DNA of 7,879 nt from Alphaproteobacteria bacterium (GTDB lineage Bacteria > Pseudomonadota > Alphaproteobacteria > UBA828): NCBI GenBank assembly GCA_018668475.1, contig JABJCZ010000221.1, positions 1 to 7,879 on the forward strand, given 5' to 3'. Of this stretch, positions 1 through 7,046 are shown one piece after another (the first letter of the stretch is position 1; each line of letters begins with the position of its first letter). The notes beneath the pieces were generated by a model that was given only the letters and a program-made list of their open reading frames with translations, did no database searches and was not told where the DNA came from. A program made the translations under genes and the position numbers.

Positions 1-1335
1 ATCGATGCGGCTCATCTGTCCAGCGCCAATGCCGACGGTGGCGCCGTCCCGGGCATAGACGATAGCGTTCGATTTCACATGCTTGCAGACGCGGAATGCA
101 AAAATCAGATCGTCGAGTTCCTGTGGACTGGGCTGGCGCTTGGTCACAGCCTTCAGGTCTTCCGCGACAATACGCCCGGCGTCACGCTCCTGCGCGAGAA
201 AACCACCGGCGACGGAGCGGATGTTCAGGCCGGGAGCGGCCGGGTCCGGCATGCCGCCTGTCAGCAGAAGCCGCAGGTTCTTTTTGGCGGCGAGAATTTT
301 GCGGGCTTCTGGTTCGGCGTCCGGCGCGATCACAACTTCGGCAAACAGGTCCGCAATTCGGCTGGCGGTCGCGGCATCAAGCGGGCGGTTGACGGCAATA
401 ATCCCGCCAAATGCGCTGACCGGGTCGCAGGCTAAAGCGCGCAAATAGATATCCTCGAGCGCGCCGCCGGTTGCGATGCCACACGGGTTTGAGTGTTTGA
501 TGATGGCGATTGTTGGCGCGTCGAACTCCGCAGCCAGTTCGAAGGCGGCGTCGGTATCGTTAATATTGTTGTAGGAAAGCTCCTTTCCCTGCACTTGCTC
601 CGCTGTAGCAACCCCCGGTCGGGCTGATCCATCGGTATAAAACGCCGCCTTCAGATGAGGGTTCTCTCCATAGCGCAGGGATTGTTTCAGTGTACCTCCC
701 ACGGCGACGCGGCTAGCTGTTGTGTCAGGGTCTTGATTGGCGAACCAGGTTGCGATGGCCGCATCGTAGGTTGCGGTCCGGGCATAGGCGGTCGCGGCGA
801 GCCGCTGGCGCAGGGCGCTGGACGTTGCGCCAGCATTGGCTTCCATCTCGGCCTGCACTACTCCGTAATCGACTGCATCGACCACCACTGTGACGTCGCC
901 ATGGTTCTTGGCGGCAGCGCGAATGAGGGCCGGCCCACCGATATCAATATTCTCGACGCATTCCTCAAACCCCGCATCCCGTGCAACGGTCGCCTCAAAG
1001 GGATAGAGATTGACGATCAACAGGTCTATCGGCGCTATTCCGTGTGCGCTCATGGCGGCCTGATGTTCAGGGTTATCCCGCTGGCCCAAAAGGCCACCGT
1101 GCACCATCGGGTGCAGGGTCTTAACGCGTCCGTCCAGCATCTCCGGAAACCCGGTATGATCAGACACATCGGTGACCGTTAGTCCGGCTTCTCTGAGCTG
1201 ACGGGCGGTGCCCCCGGTGGACAAAATTTCAACACCCTGCGCCACCAGAAATTTGCCGAAATCTTCCAGCCCGGACTTGTCGGACACGGAAATAAGGGCG
1301 CGCCGAATAGGGCGTGTGGGCGTATCAGTGGTCAT
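1..1335 (-). CDS. purH: Bifunctional AICAR transformylase / IMP cyclohydrolase PurH (C-terminus cut by window edge)
   Basis: PurH carries out the last two steps of de novo purine synthesis in the cytoplasm: formylation of AICAR with 10-formyl-THF, then ring closure to IMP. The frame is open from ATG 1335 to base 1, giving 445 codons. The family is usually about 510-530 residues, so roughly 70-85 C-terminal residues lie outside. The N-terminal MGS-like cyclohydrolase domain shows STGGTA (39-44) and DGRVKTLHP (68-76). The transformylase domain shows RYGENPH (221-227), GKELSYNN (250-257) and KHSNPCG (280-286), whose Lys-His pair is the expected catalytic pair. The visible part ends in the conserved [20 protein letters not shown] region. 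No frameshift is seen. The start has a purine-rich ribosome site upstream and fits the family N-terminus. It follows the dehydratase gene by 25 bases on the same strand, so it is probably the distal gene of that transcript. Identity is near certain; co-transcription is inferred. Confidence 0.97.
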   Translation of the reverse strand, partial: MTTDTPTRPIRRALISVSDKSGLEDFGKFLVAQGVEILSTGGTARQLREAGLTVTDVSDHTGFPEMLDGRVKTLHPMVHGGLLGQRDNPEHQAAMSAHGIAPIDLLIVNLYPFEATVARDAGFEECVENIDIGGPALIRAAAKNHGDVTVVVDAVDYGVVQAEMEANAGATSSALRQRLAATAYARTATYDAAIATWFANQDPDTTASRVAVGGTLKQSLRYGENPHLKAAFYTDGSARPGVATAEQVQGKELSYNNINDTDAAFELAAEFDAPTIAIIKHSNPCGIATGGALEDIYLRALACDPVSAFGGIIAVNRPLDAATASRIADLFAEVVIAPDAEPEARKILAAKKNLRLLLTGGMPDPAAPGLNIRSVAGGFLAQERDAGRIVAEDLKAVTKRQPSPQELDDLIFAFRVCKHVKSNAIVYARDGATVGIGAGQMSRID

Positions 1336-1345
1336 CGAAATTTAA

Positions 1346-1351
1346 TCTCCT
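1346..1351 (-). promoter_or_regulatory. Shine-Dalgarno site of purH
   Basis: On the minus strand the bases read AGGAGA, ten bases before the purH ATG. This is the clearest ribosome binding site on the minus strand of the window and supports ATG 1335 as the start. It lies inside the 25-base gap after the dehydratase stop codon, so purH seems able to recruit ribosomes independently even if it shares a transcript. Confidence 0.75.
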
Positions 1352-1360
1352 GAAAACGAT

Positions 1361-3292
1361 CTAACCGGCGGACACATCTGGCTCGCTGGCCGTCTTGTTT
1401 GTGGCGGACGCTGGCGCCTGATATTCGGGAACGACGGCTCTTATCCGGCCCAGCGTGTCTTCGGTCCGGCGTGCAAGCGAAGTTGCTTCCATATCATCAA
1501 TCTGCGCCCTGATACTCGCAAGATCCACCGCGCGACTGGCGGCGTGCAATACGCCCGGCGTGCCTGTCGCGGTCGGTGGCTCCTGACCGTGGAAAAGTTC
1601 TTCGAACATTTTTTCGCCGGGGCGCAATCCGGTAAACGTGATCTCGATGTCTTTATCAGGTATGCGGCCGGCAAGGCGGATCATTTGTCGGGCGAGATCC
1701 TCAATCCGGACAGGCTCTCCCATGTCCAGTACATAAATTTCGCTACCGCTCTGCTCAGCATTCCGCGCGGATGCCTGCAGCACGAGCTGCACGGCCTCAC
1801 GTGTGGTCATGAAATAGCGGGTGACGCCGGGGTCCGTAACGGTCACCGGCCCGCCGGCAGCAATTTGCTTTTGAAACAACGGCACAACCGAGCCGGACGA
1901 GCCCAGCACATTGCCGAACCGCACGGTCACCAGCCGGGTACCGCCACCAGCGGCTACCTGCGCCACCCCCAGTGCCTGACAGTAGGATTCAGCAATGCGT
2001 TTGGTCGCGCCCATCACGTTGGTCGGATTCACGGCCTTGTCAGTCGAGATCAAAACCATTGTGGCGACGTCAAACGCCACACAGGCATCTGCGACATTGC
2101 GGGTACCGATCACATTGGTCAGCACGCCCTCATTGGGATTGGCCTCGACCATCGGCACGTGTTTGAGCGCCGCGGCATGAAAGACGACCTCAGGCCGTTC
2201 TTTGGCGAACGCACTATCTATGCGCCCGCGATCGCGAACATCACCCATGTATGGCACGCGCGGCACAGCGGCGTAGGTATCGGCCAGTTCCTGATCAATG
2301 GCGTACAGATTGTATTCCGCATTGTCGATCAGGGTCAGTGAGGCTGGCTCAAACGGTGCAATCTGGCGGCAGAGTTCAGATCCAATGGTGCCGCCGGCGC
2401 CGGTGATCGCCACCCGTTTTCCATTGACCAGAGATTTCATGGCCGCCAGGTCCAGCGCCGCCTGGGGCCGACCTAGAAGATCTTCGATGGCCACCGGCTT
2501 CACTTCGATCTCGCGGGCCTCGCCGCTGCGAAAATCCGTCAGACGCGGCAGTCGCGACATGGGCATGCCAAGGCTGCCCGCCGCTGTCAGCAGATTATTC
2601 ACCCACTCCGGATCGAATGCGTCGGAGGTTAGAATCAGCCGCCGCGGCTGCATGCCGCGCAACCGCAAGTCGCGCGTAATGGCGGCAACATCGCTGGCCG
2701 GCCCGAATATTCGCACGCCGTGAATGTGCCTGCCAATCTTGGCCGGGTCGTCGTCAATCAGCCCAACCACGCGGTAATTTGCTGCGCCGCCGCCGGCCGT
2801 GGAGCGCATGAACAGCTCTGCATCATCGCCGGCGCCTACGAGAATGACTGGGATGCGATCGCCATTGGAGGTTCGTTGGGTAATGCCGCGCAAGCTCCCT
2901 TCGACGAATGCTCGGTACAGCAGCCGGGGTCCAAGCAACAGGGCAATGAGCACAAACCAGTTGATAAAAATAGCGGAACGCGGGAACGCTTCAAGACGGG
3001 TGACGGCGAATAATATTGGCAGGAATATCAACATCGCTAGGGTGACCGCCGAGCCGATGTTGATGACGTCCCTCAGCGACGTATAGCGCCAAAAGCCGCG
3101 ATAGATGCGGGTCCGCCAGAACACGATCGCGCAGACCAAGGTAAAGCCGACAATGCCCTGGGCGAGAAAATTCAGCGATTCATGCAGAAACTCGCCGGGA
3201 CCCCAACGCAGGATGAGGGCCAACACGAACGAAATTGCGGCCATGGCCACATCGTGGGCGGCCACTGCATAGGTTCGGTTAATTCGCAACAT
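1361..3292 (-). CDS. Membrane-anchored nucleotide-sugar dehydratase/epimerase, FlaA1/CapD/WbpM family
   Basis: This 643-residue protein has the usual length and layout of long WbpM-type UDP-HexNAc 4,6-dehydratases. About four membrane segments come first (roughly 11-29, 44-60, 80-97, 107-125). A first Rossmann-like domain follows (PVILVGAG at 148-155, LIDDD at 178-182), then the catalytic extended-SDR domain from about 290. There the NAD(P)-binding motif TGAGGTIG is at 297-304, STDKAVNP at 416-423, and NVMGATK puts Met427 and Lys431 where most SDRs have Tyr and Lys. A Ser-Met-Lys triad is known for WbpM relatives. GLRPGEK (555-561) is another family signature. The probable reaction is dehydration of UDP-GlcNAc to a 4-keto-6-deoxy sugar, feeding synthesis of QuiNAc/FucNAc-type residues at the inner membrane; the exact substrate cannot be read from sequence. 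It lies 19 bases after the WecA-like gene, with no strong Shine-Dalgarno, so translational coupling is plausible. The last ~25 residues are polar and low-complexity. Confidence 0.93.
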   Translation of the reverse strand: MLRINRTYAVAAHDVAMAAISFVLALILRWGPGEFLHESLNFLAQGIVGFTLVCAIVFWRTRIYRGFWRYTSLRDVINIGSAVTLAMLIFLPILFAVTRLEAFPRSAIFINWFVLIALLLGPRLLYRAFVEGSLRGITQRTSNGDRIPVILVGAGDDAELFMRSTAGGGAANYRVVGLIDDDPAKIGRHIHGVRIFGPASDVAAITRDLRLRGMQPRRLILTSDAFDPEWVNNLLTAAGSLGMPMSRLPRLTDFRSGEAREIEVKPVAIEDLLGRPQAALDLAAMKSLVNGKRVAITGAGGTIGSELCRQIAPFEPASLTLIDNAEYNLYAIDQELADTYAAVPRVPYMGDVRDRGRIDSAFAKERPEVVFHAAALKHVPMVEANPNEGVLTNVIGTRNVADACVAFDVATMVLISTDKAVNPTNVMGATKRIAESYCQALGVAQVAAGGGTRLVTVRFGNVLGSSGSVVPLFQKQIAAGGPVTVTDPGVTRYFMTTREAVQLVLQASARNAEQSGSEIYVLDMGEPVRIEDLARQMIRLAGRIPDKDIEITFTGLRPGEKMFEELFHGQEPPTATGTPGVLHAASRAVDLASIRAQIDDMEATSLARRTEDTLGRIRAVVPEYQAPASATNKTASEPDVSAG

Positions 3293-3298
3293 CGGACA

Positions 3299-3322
3299 GT
3301 TGTTCGCCCAGTTATTCGCCCA
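3299..3322 (-). repeat. 12-base tandem near-duplication at the end of the transferase gene
   Basis: Two adjacent 12-base units, 3299-3310 (gttgttcgccca) and 3311-3322 (gttattcgccca), differ at one base. On the minus strand they read CTGGGCGAACAA-like and TTGGGCGAATAA-like units, staggered over the stop codon of the WecA-like gene. The single difference is CAA in one copy and TAA, the present stop codon, in the other. Because the unit is a multiple of three, the frame continues past the stop as LGEQLSDVAN to a TAA at 3279-3281, inside the next gene. Confidence 0.8.
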
Positions 3323-4385
3323 ATTTATCGCCGGGGGCCGTGAGCCGACTCTGGCGCGAAAGATACCACAGGAAAGTCACGACGAGAACGCAGGCCACTG
3401 CCAAAGTTATCCAGATTGCGGCGCCGCCCAAAAGGCCCGCAAGCGCCAACCCGGCCAAGGCAATGCCACAGGCCGCGACCAGCAAAGAGATCTCGGAATG
3501 ACTACGCCCACCCAAAATGGCCACCTGATAGGCGTGCTCGCGATGGGCTTCCCATGGTTTGTCGCCGCGCGCAATCCGGCGTGCAAGTGTTAGCGACGCA
3601 TCGGCAAGATAGTAGGCTGGCAGCAAAAGGGCCGCATGCCAGTGGCCTTGCGCGCTGAGCGTCAGGAGCAGCCAGCCGACCAGGTGGCCGAGGGGCACGC
3701 TGCCGACATCGCCCATAAAGATTTTTGCCGGTCGCCAGTTCAACATAAGGAATCCGGCGGCGACCCCACCAACGGCCAGTCCGGGTAGCGCCAGGGAACT
3801 GGCGGTCTCGGCGACGAACCCGATGACAAAGACGCCCAACCCGATGGTCGCTGTCTGACTTCCGGTTATGCCGTCAATGCCATCCATAAAGTTGAACAGA
3901 TTGATGAACCAGAGCCACAGGAGGGCGGCAATCAGCCGATCGGCCCAAAATGGCACGATACCCTGCAGAACGGCGCCATCTTCCGGCAACGCAAACAGGC
4001 CGGCGGCCACGGCGATTATCTGCAATGCAAAACGCGGTGCGGCGGGGATGCCACCTCGCAGATCATCTATCCACGACAGGGCTGCAAGCCCGAGCGCGCC
4101 CGCAGGAACCAGCAAGAATAGCGGGACGCTGACAAATGCTGTGCCGGTCGCCCATAGCGCAATCCAGGCTGCCAACAGAACCGCGACCACGGCTATTCCA
4201 CCGCCCCGCGGCGTCGGCAGGGTGTGGCTGGAACGATCATTGGGTTGGTCAACAATGCCGCGCCGACGCAACATGATCAGGGCCAGCCAGGTGCCCAATG
4301 CCGTTGTCACGAACGCACCAGCGCCGACGGCCAGCGCTGCCGACCAGGCAATAACCGGGGTCACGCCCATCTCGCCCAGGCCCAT
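3312..4385 (-). CDS. WecA/MraY-like undecaprenyl-phosphate sugar-1-phosphate transferase
   Basis: This 357-residue polytopic membrane protein belongs to the glycosyltransferase 4 (MraY/WecA/WbpL) family. These enzymes move a HexNAc-1-phosphate from its UDP carrier to undecaprenyl phosphate on the cytoplasmic face, starting a glycan repeat unit. Visible motifs in order are DQPNDRSSHTLPTPRGGG (46-63), the Asp-Asp pair in SWIDDLRGG (104-112), NFMDGIDG (165-172), FMGDVGS (223-229) and HREHAYQ (281-287), with hydrophobic segments between them. The HREHAYQ form and the downstream WbpM-like partner resemble the WbpL-WbpM pairing of O-antigen loci, so it is more likely WbpL/WecA-like than the peptidoglycan enzyme MraY; sugar specificity is unknown. 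ATG 4385 is preferred because GAGGG lies about seven bases upstream; ATG 4370 (Met6) is an alternative. The C-terminus seems to have been shortened by a recent stop within a 12-base duplication. It is the first gene of the minus-strand group. Confidence 0.93.
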   Translation of the reverse strand: MGLGEMGVTPVIAWSAALAVGAGAFVTTALGTWLALIMLRRRGIVDQPNDRSSHTLPTPRGGGIAVVAVLLAAWIALWATGTAFVSVPLFLLVPAGALGLAALSWIDDLRGGIPAAPRFALQIIAVAAGLFALPEDGAVLQGIVPFWADRLIAALLWLWFINLFNFMDGIDGITGSQTATIGLGVFVIGFVAETASSLALPGLAVGGVAAGFLMLNWRPAKIFMGDVGSVPLGHLVGWLLLTLSAQGHWHAALLLPAYYLADASLTLARRIARGDKPWEAHREHAYQVAILGGRSHSEISLLVAACGIALAGLALAGLLGGAAIWITLAVACVLVVTFLWYLSRQSRLTAPGDKLGE

Positions 4386-4483
4386 CGGGCGCCCTCGCCA
4401 GCGGCGGCGCTGTCCGTTATTCTCGTTTTCCGGATCATCTCAGGTCTTCGCTTCCAGCTTTAACTCGGGTCTTACCAGATACC
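4386..4483. other. Divergent intergenic gap, 98 bases
   Basis: This gap lies between the 5' ends of the WecA-like gene and the methyltransferase gene, so promoters for both directions would be expected here. It is less GC-rich towards the methyltransferase side. I did not find a convincing -35/-10 pair on either strand, nor an operator-like palindrome. Confidence 0.5.
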
Positions 4484-5161
4484 ATGGCCAAAGTGACTGA
4501 TTTCCGTGCCCGGTGGCATACCTACTATAGCGAAAAGCGGATCGTCCATCAGTGGCGACAAGTGGATCTTCTGAAAGGCTTGCCGGTCAATCGGGTGCTG
4601 GAGGTTGGGCCGTATCTTGGTCTGGTAACGGCCATGTTCGCGAGTGCCGGGTATCAGGTGACGACCCTCGATATGGAGGCCGCTTCCCAGGGCATTGGTG
4701 CGAGCGCCCACATTCAGGCGGATATCACTGCCGTGCCGCCTGAGCAGCTCGCGGGCCACGATGTCGCTGTCTGTTGCGAAATTCTTGAACATATTGACTG
4801 GAATCAGGTGGATGGCGCGCTGGAACGGCTGATCGCCTCTGGTATTCCCTGGCTGATCCTGTCGGTTCCATATGAGGGGTTTCAGTTTGGGTTTTCGCTC
4901 TATCTCAACCGGTTCGAAGTTCGTTTGGCGAGTTTTTTGCGCAAACTCCGTTTTTTGAAAACGTTCAAAATTAAAGGAGACTCGAGCGACTGGGAGCCGC
5001 ACAAGTGGGAAATTGGCTACCGGGGATATCCTTTGAAAGCGCTGCGGCGCAAAGTTGAGGCCGCTGGCTATTCGATTGAGCAGCAAACCTTCACGTCGGG
5101 TTGCCGCTCGGTATTTCTCGTTTGCCGCAACCGTGCTGCTCAGGCGTTGGCCAGCACATAA
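4484..5161 (+). CDS. Class I SAM-dependent methyltransferase
   Basis: This 225-residue soluble protein has a Rossmann-type methyltransferase core. Motif I is VLEVGPYLG (38-46, with Glu40, Gly42 and Gly46). The acidic end of strand 2 is TTLDME (Asp63), a probable adenine-contacting stretch is QADIT (78-82), and CCEILEHI (97-104) is the typical EXLEH segment of Methyltransf_11/12/23-type enzymes. It transfers a methyl group from S-adenosylmethionine. The acceptor cannot be deduced, but the polysaccharide context makes a sugar or a glycan-linked amino group a reasonable guess. The region after the core (about 130-180) is basic and less GC-rich. ATG 4484 is the only good start; no strong Shine-Dalgarno is visible before it. 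Its 3' end overlaps the convergent carbamoyltransferase gene by 22 bases. Family call is firm; substrate is unknown. Confidence 0.88.
   Translation: MAKVTDFRARWHTYYSEKRIVHQWRQVDLLKGLPVNRVLEVGPYLGLVTAMFASAGYQVTTLDMEAASQGIGASAHIQADITAVPPEQLAGHDVAVCCEILEHIDWNQVDGALERLIASGIPWLILSVPYEGFQFGFSLYLNRFEVRLASFLRKLRFLKTFKIKGDSSDWEPHKWEIGYRGYPLKALRRKVEAAGYSIEQQTFTSGCRSVFLVCRNRAAQALAST
4953..4970. repeat. Short perfect inverted repeat in an AT-rich patch inside the methyltransferase gene
   Basis: TTTTGAA (4953-4959) and TTCAAAA (4964-4970) form a 7-base stem with a 4-base loop. The patch also holds two runs of six T (4933-4938 and 4951-4956), unusual in this GC-rich window. It is fully coding (Phe-Leu-Lys-Thr-Phe-Lys), so a regulatory role is not shown. 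Confidence 0.55.
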
Positions 5162-6861
5162 ACGCCGAGGTCGGTGGCGACGGCGTCCACCCGCCCATCC
5201 AGCAGTGCGCGCAAGCACTCTTCCGGCCGGTTGATAATCGGCTCTTCATGGACGTTAAAGCTGGTATTGATCATGACCGGCAAGCCCGAGGCGGCTTTGA
5301 ACGCTTTCAGAATGTCAAAATACATGGGGTTGGTATCGCGTTTAATTACCTGCGGCCGTGCGGTGCCGTCCACATGCACTACTGCCGGAATTTTCTCCCG
5401 CCATTCCGGGCGCACATCACAGGTGATGGTCATGAAGCGGCTGGCATAGATTTTGGGCGTGTCGAGGTGGAAGACGGTATTCGCATCTTCCTCGGCAACC
5501 ACCGGGGCAAATGGCATAAATTCGGAGCGGCTGAGGCGTTCGTTCAGTGAATCATTGATCGAGGCATCAGCAGGTGAAGCGAGAATGCTGCGCGCGCCAA
5601 GTGCCCGTGGCCCGTATTCCATGCCGTGGGTATAAAGCGCAACGGCCTTGCCATTTTGAAGCAGCGTTGCCGCCGTTTCAGCAACGTCGCCCGGAACCAG
5701 TCGAATTTTTGGGTCTGCCTCGAACGTAAGGTCGATGTCGGCACCGAAATCGCGTCCCAAATAGATGGCATCCAGCGGCGCGCGGTTTTGTAGCCAGCGC
5801 GGCATTCCATCGCGTTCTAGCAAGAACTGCAGTACGCCACCTGCCGGTAAGCCCTGGTCGCTCATGGCAGGATAGATAAACACGTCCTCGGCATTTGTCG
5901 CCTCGGCAAGGCGCTGATTAAGTAGCACATTGCCAAATACACCGCCTGCCAGGCCAAGGTGCCGCACCCCGTGGAGAGCCATCAATCGAGTGACTGATTC
6001 GGTGATTTTGTCTTCCAGCACTGCCTGGATGGACGACGCAACGTCTTCGCGAGACAGATGTTTTGCGATGCTGAATATGAAGTCGCGCATGGTGCCGTTA
6101 TCAGCGAAGTCACTGATGATCTGACCGTCATCCCGAACCTGAAAGTGGTCACCAATATCGGCGCGGGCGCGTGGCTCCCCATAGGCTGCGAGCCCGGTCA
6201 ACTTGCCTTCATGCCGGTTGATCCTGAAGCCTAGGGACTGTGTTGCGAACCCATAGGCGAGGCCGAGGCTGTCCACCCGCATGGGTCGGGCAAACTCCTC
6301 ATCTCCGCCAAATAGCGTCGTTAGCGCACCATCCTTGAAGATACGATGACTGTATTGGACGTTGTCGCCGCCGCCATCTGCGGTATAGAGCAGAGCATCG
6401 TCCCAGGTTGTGTGGAAGAGCGTGGGCAGAGCGTGCGCGAAATGGTGGTTGAAGAAGCGAACCTCTACGTCGGCCCGAAATCCGAAGTCGCGCAGAAATC
6501 TAGCGGTGTTGAATATGCTCTCGGAGTTGGCATGGCCGTCGCGCACCAGCTCGCGCTCCATGCTCTTGTGCTTTTCGGCGCCCAGCGCCTGGCGAATCTT
6601 GCCTTCAATCAGGCGGCCACCGCGAAAATGATTGAAGTATCGCCAGGGAAATGTGCCGCGACCAAGCACCACGACATCAATGTCCTGGCGACTGAGGCTT
6701 GCGATATTGAGGCACTCGTCAATCGCCTCGTCGGGCACGCGCCCGCCATCGATTTTCAGTCGGGTCAGCCGCTCAAGTGCGACAGCAGCAACCATTCGAT
6801 ACTCATCGAACAGGCAGGCCGAGGCTTCGTGGTAGCCGGGATGAACGCCTAGAATATTCAT
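5140..6861 (-). CDS. O-carbamoyltransferase, NodU/CmcH/TobZ family
   Basis: This 573-residue cytoplasmic enzyme has the normal family length. Such enzymes use carbamoyl phosphate and ATP to make carbamoyl-adenylate in a YrdC-like C-terminal domain, then pass the carbamoyl group to a hydroxyl of a sugar or small molecule in the Kae1-like N-terminal domain. The N-terminus MNILGVHPGYHEASACLF is typical and fixes the start. NHHFAHA (138-144) followed by TADGGGD (160-166) gives a His139-x3-His143 and Asp162 pattern like the metal site of TobZ/Kae1 proteins. GLAGGVFGNVLLNQ (303-316) closes the first domain. C-terminal signatures are GMEYGPRALGARSIL (413-427), SEFMPFAPVV (446-455), HVDGTARPQVI (496-506) and INTSFNVHEEPI (531-542). 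No break is seen. The context suggests carbamoylation of a surface-glycan sugar, but NodU-like enzymes also act on lipo-oligosaccharides and antibiotics. No clear Shine-Dalgarno precedes the ATG. Confidence 0.95.
   Translation of the reverse strand: MNILGVHPGYHEASACLFDEYRMVAAVALERLTRLKIDGGRVPDEAIDECLNIASLSRQDIDVVVLGRGTFPWRYFNHFRGGRLIEGKIRQALGAEKHKSMERELVRDGHANSESIFNTARFLRDFGFRADVEVRFFNHHFAHALPTLFHTTWDDALLYTADGGGDNVQYSHRIFKDGALTTLFGGDEEFARPMRVDSLGLAYGFATQSLGFRINRHEGKLTGLAAYGEPRARADIGDHFQVRDDGQIISDFADNGTMRDFIFSIAKHLSREDVASSIQAVLEDKITESVTRLMALHGVRHLGLAGGVFGNVLLNQRLAEATNAEDVFIYPAMSDQGLPAGGVLQFLLERDGMPRWLQNRAPLDAIYLGRDFGADIDLTFEADPKIRLVPGDVAETAATLLQNGKAVALYTHGMEYGPRALGARSILASPADASINDSLNERLSRSEFMPFAPVVAEEDANTVFHLDTPKIYASRFMTITCDVRPEWREKIPAVVHVDGTARPQVIKRDTNPMYFDILKAFKAASGLPVMINTSFNVHEEPIINRPEECLRALLDGRVDAVATDLGVYVLANA
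5143..5166. repeat. Inverted repeat spanning both convergent stop codons
   Basis: GGCGTT (5143-5148) and AACGCC (5161-5166) are perfect complements around a 12-base loop. The repeat spans the end of the methyltransferase (TAA, 5159-5161) and begins just inside the carbamoyltransferase end (TGA complement, 5140-5142). No T-run follows on either side, so it is at best a weak bidirectional terminator. Confidence 0.4.
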
Positions 6862-6943
6862 TGCGGATAAATCATCACGGAATAATCAATGGGGCTGATG
6901 CCGTTGGGGCGGTGTGGCGCCGGCGGAACGTAGCCTCCGGCGG

Positions 6944-6973
6944 TTGCCGACGTCAATCCGCGCAAGGTTGAAT
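6944..6973 (+). promoter_or_regulatory. Possible sigma70-like promoter for the ligase-like gene
   Basis: TTGCCG (6944-6949) and TTGAAT (6968-6973) match the -35 and -10 consensus at four of six positions each, with 18 bases between. Transcription would begin near 6980, about 65 bases before the proposed TTG start. The matches are weak enough to arise by chance. Confidence 0.22.
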
Positions 6974-7035
6974 TCGCGGGCACTGGTGCTGGTCGCCCGC
7001 CAATGGTAAATCACCAAAACCAACGACTAGCGATC

Positions 7036-7040
7036 AGGAA
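7036..7040 (+). promoter_or_regulatory. Shine-Dalgarno site that selects a TTG start
   Basis: AGGAA lies six bases before TTG 7047, in the frame of the membrane protein that follows. This is the best-spaced ribosome site in the region and the main reason to place the start at 7047 rather than at GTG 7095, TTG 7101 or ATG 7167, which have poorer upstream sequence or would remove the first hydrophobic segment. Confidence 0.5.
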
Positions 7041-7046
7041 CCAACT

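Larger units (their letters stand above)
6862..7046. other. Divergent intergenic region, 185 bases
   Basis: This is the gap between the starts of the carbamoyltransferase and the ligase-like gene. It holds a direct repeat of CCGGCGG (about 6920-6926 and 6937-6943), a GCGGGC/GCCCGC inverted repeat (6976-6981 and 6995-7000) with a 13-base loop, and a possible plus-strand promoter. A short open frame beginning at ATG 7003 crosses into the next gene in another frame and encodes nothing recognisable. No RNA gene or riboswitch was recognised. Confidence 0.5.

Noticed and set aside
655..1182. Plus-strand open frame of 175 codons
   Set aside because: It is entirely antisense to the well-conserved purH frame and its product resembles no family known to me; GC-rich genes commonly give such frames.
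1544..2341. Plus-strand open frame of 265 codons
   Set aside because: It is the mirror of the catalytic domain of the dehydratase, rich in His and Arg, without recognisable domains or a ribosome site. Length alone is not evidence here.
4386..4483. Promoter pair for the divergent WecA-like and methyltransferase genes
   Set aside because: TTTAAC and GAGAAT hexamers are present, but no matching -35 element lies at suitable distance, so no specific site is called.
3868..4500. Plus-strand open frame of 210 codons
   Set aside because: Antisense to the WecA-like gene, whose motifs are clear; composition (Arg, Ser, Pro, Ala) is typical of a shadow frame.
4472..5218. Minus-strand open frame of 248 codons opposite the methyltransferase
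   Set aside because: It overlaps both the methyltransferase and the carbamoyltransferase 3' end in a different frame. The methyltransferase frame has proper SAM-binding motifs, so this one is a shadow.
6862..6890. Ribosome site and promoter for the carbamoyltransferase
   Set aside because: The minus-strand bases before its ATG are AT-rich but contain no Shine-Dalgarno-like run and no persuasive -35/-10 pair.
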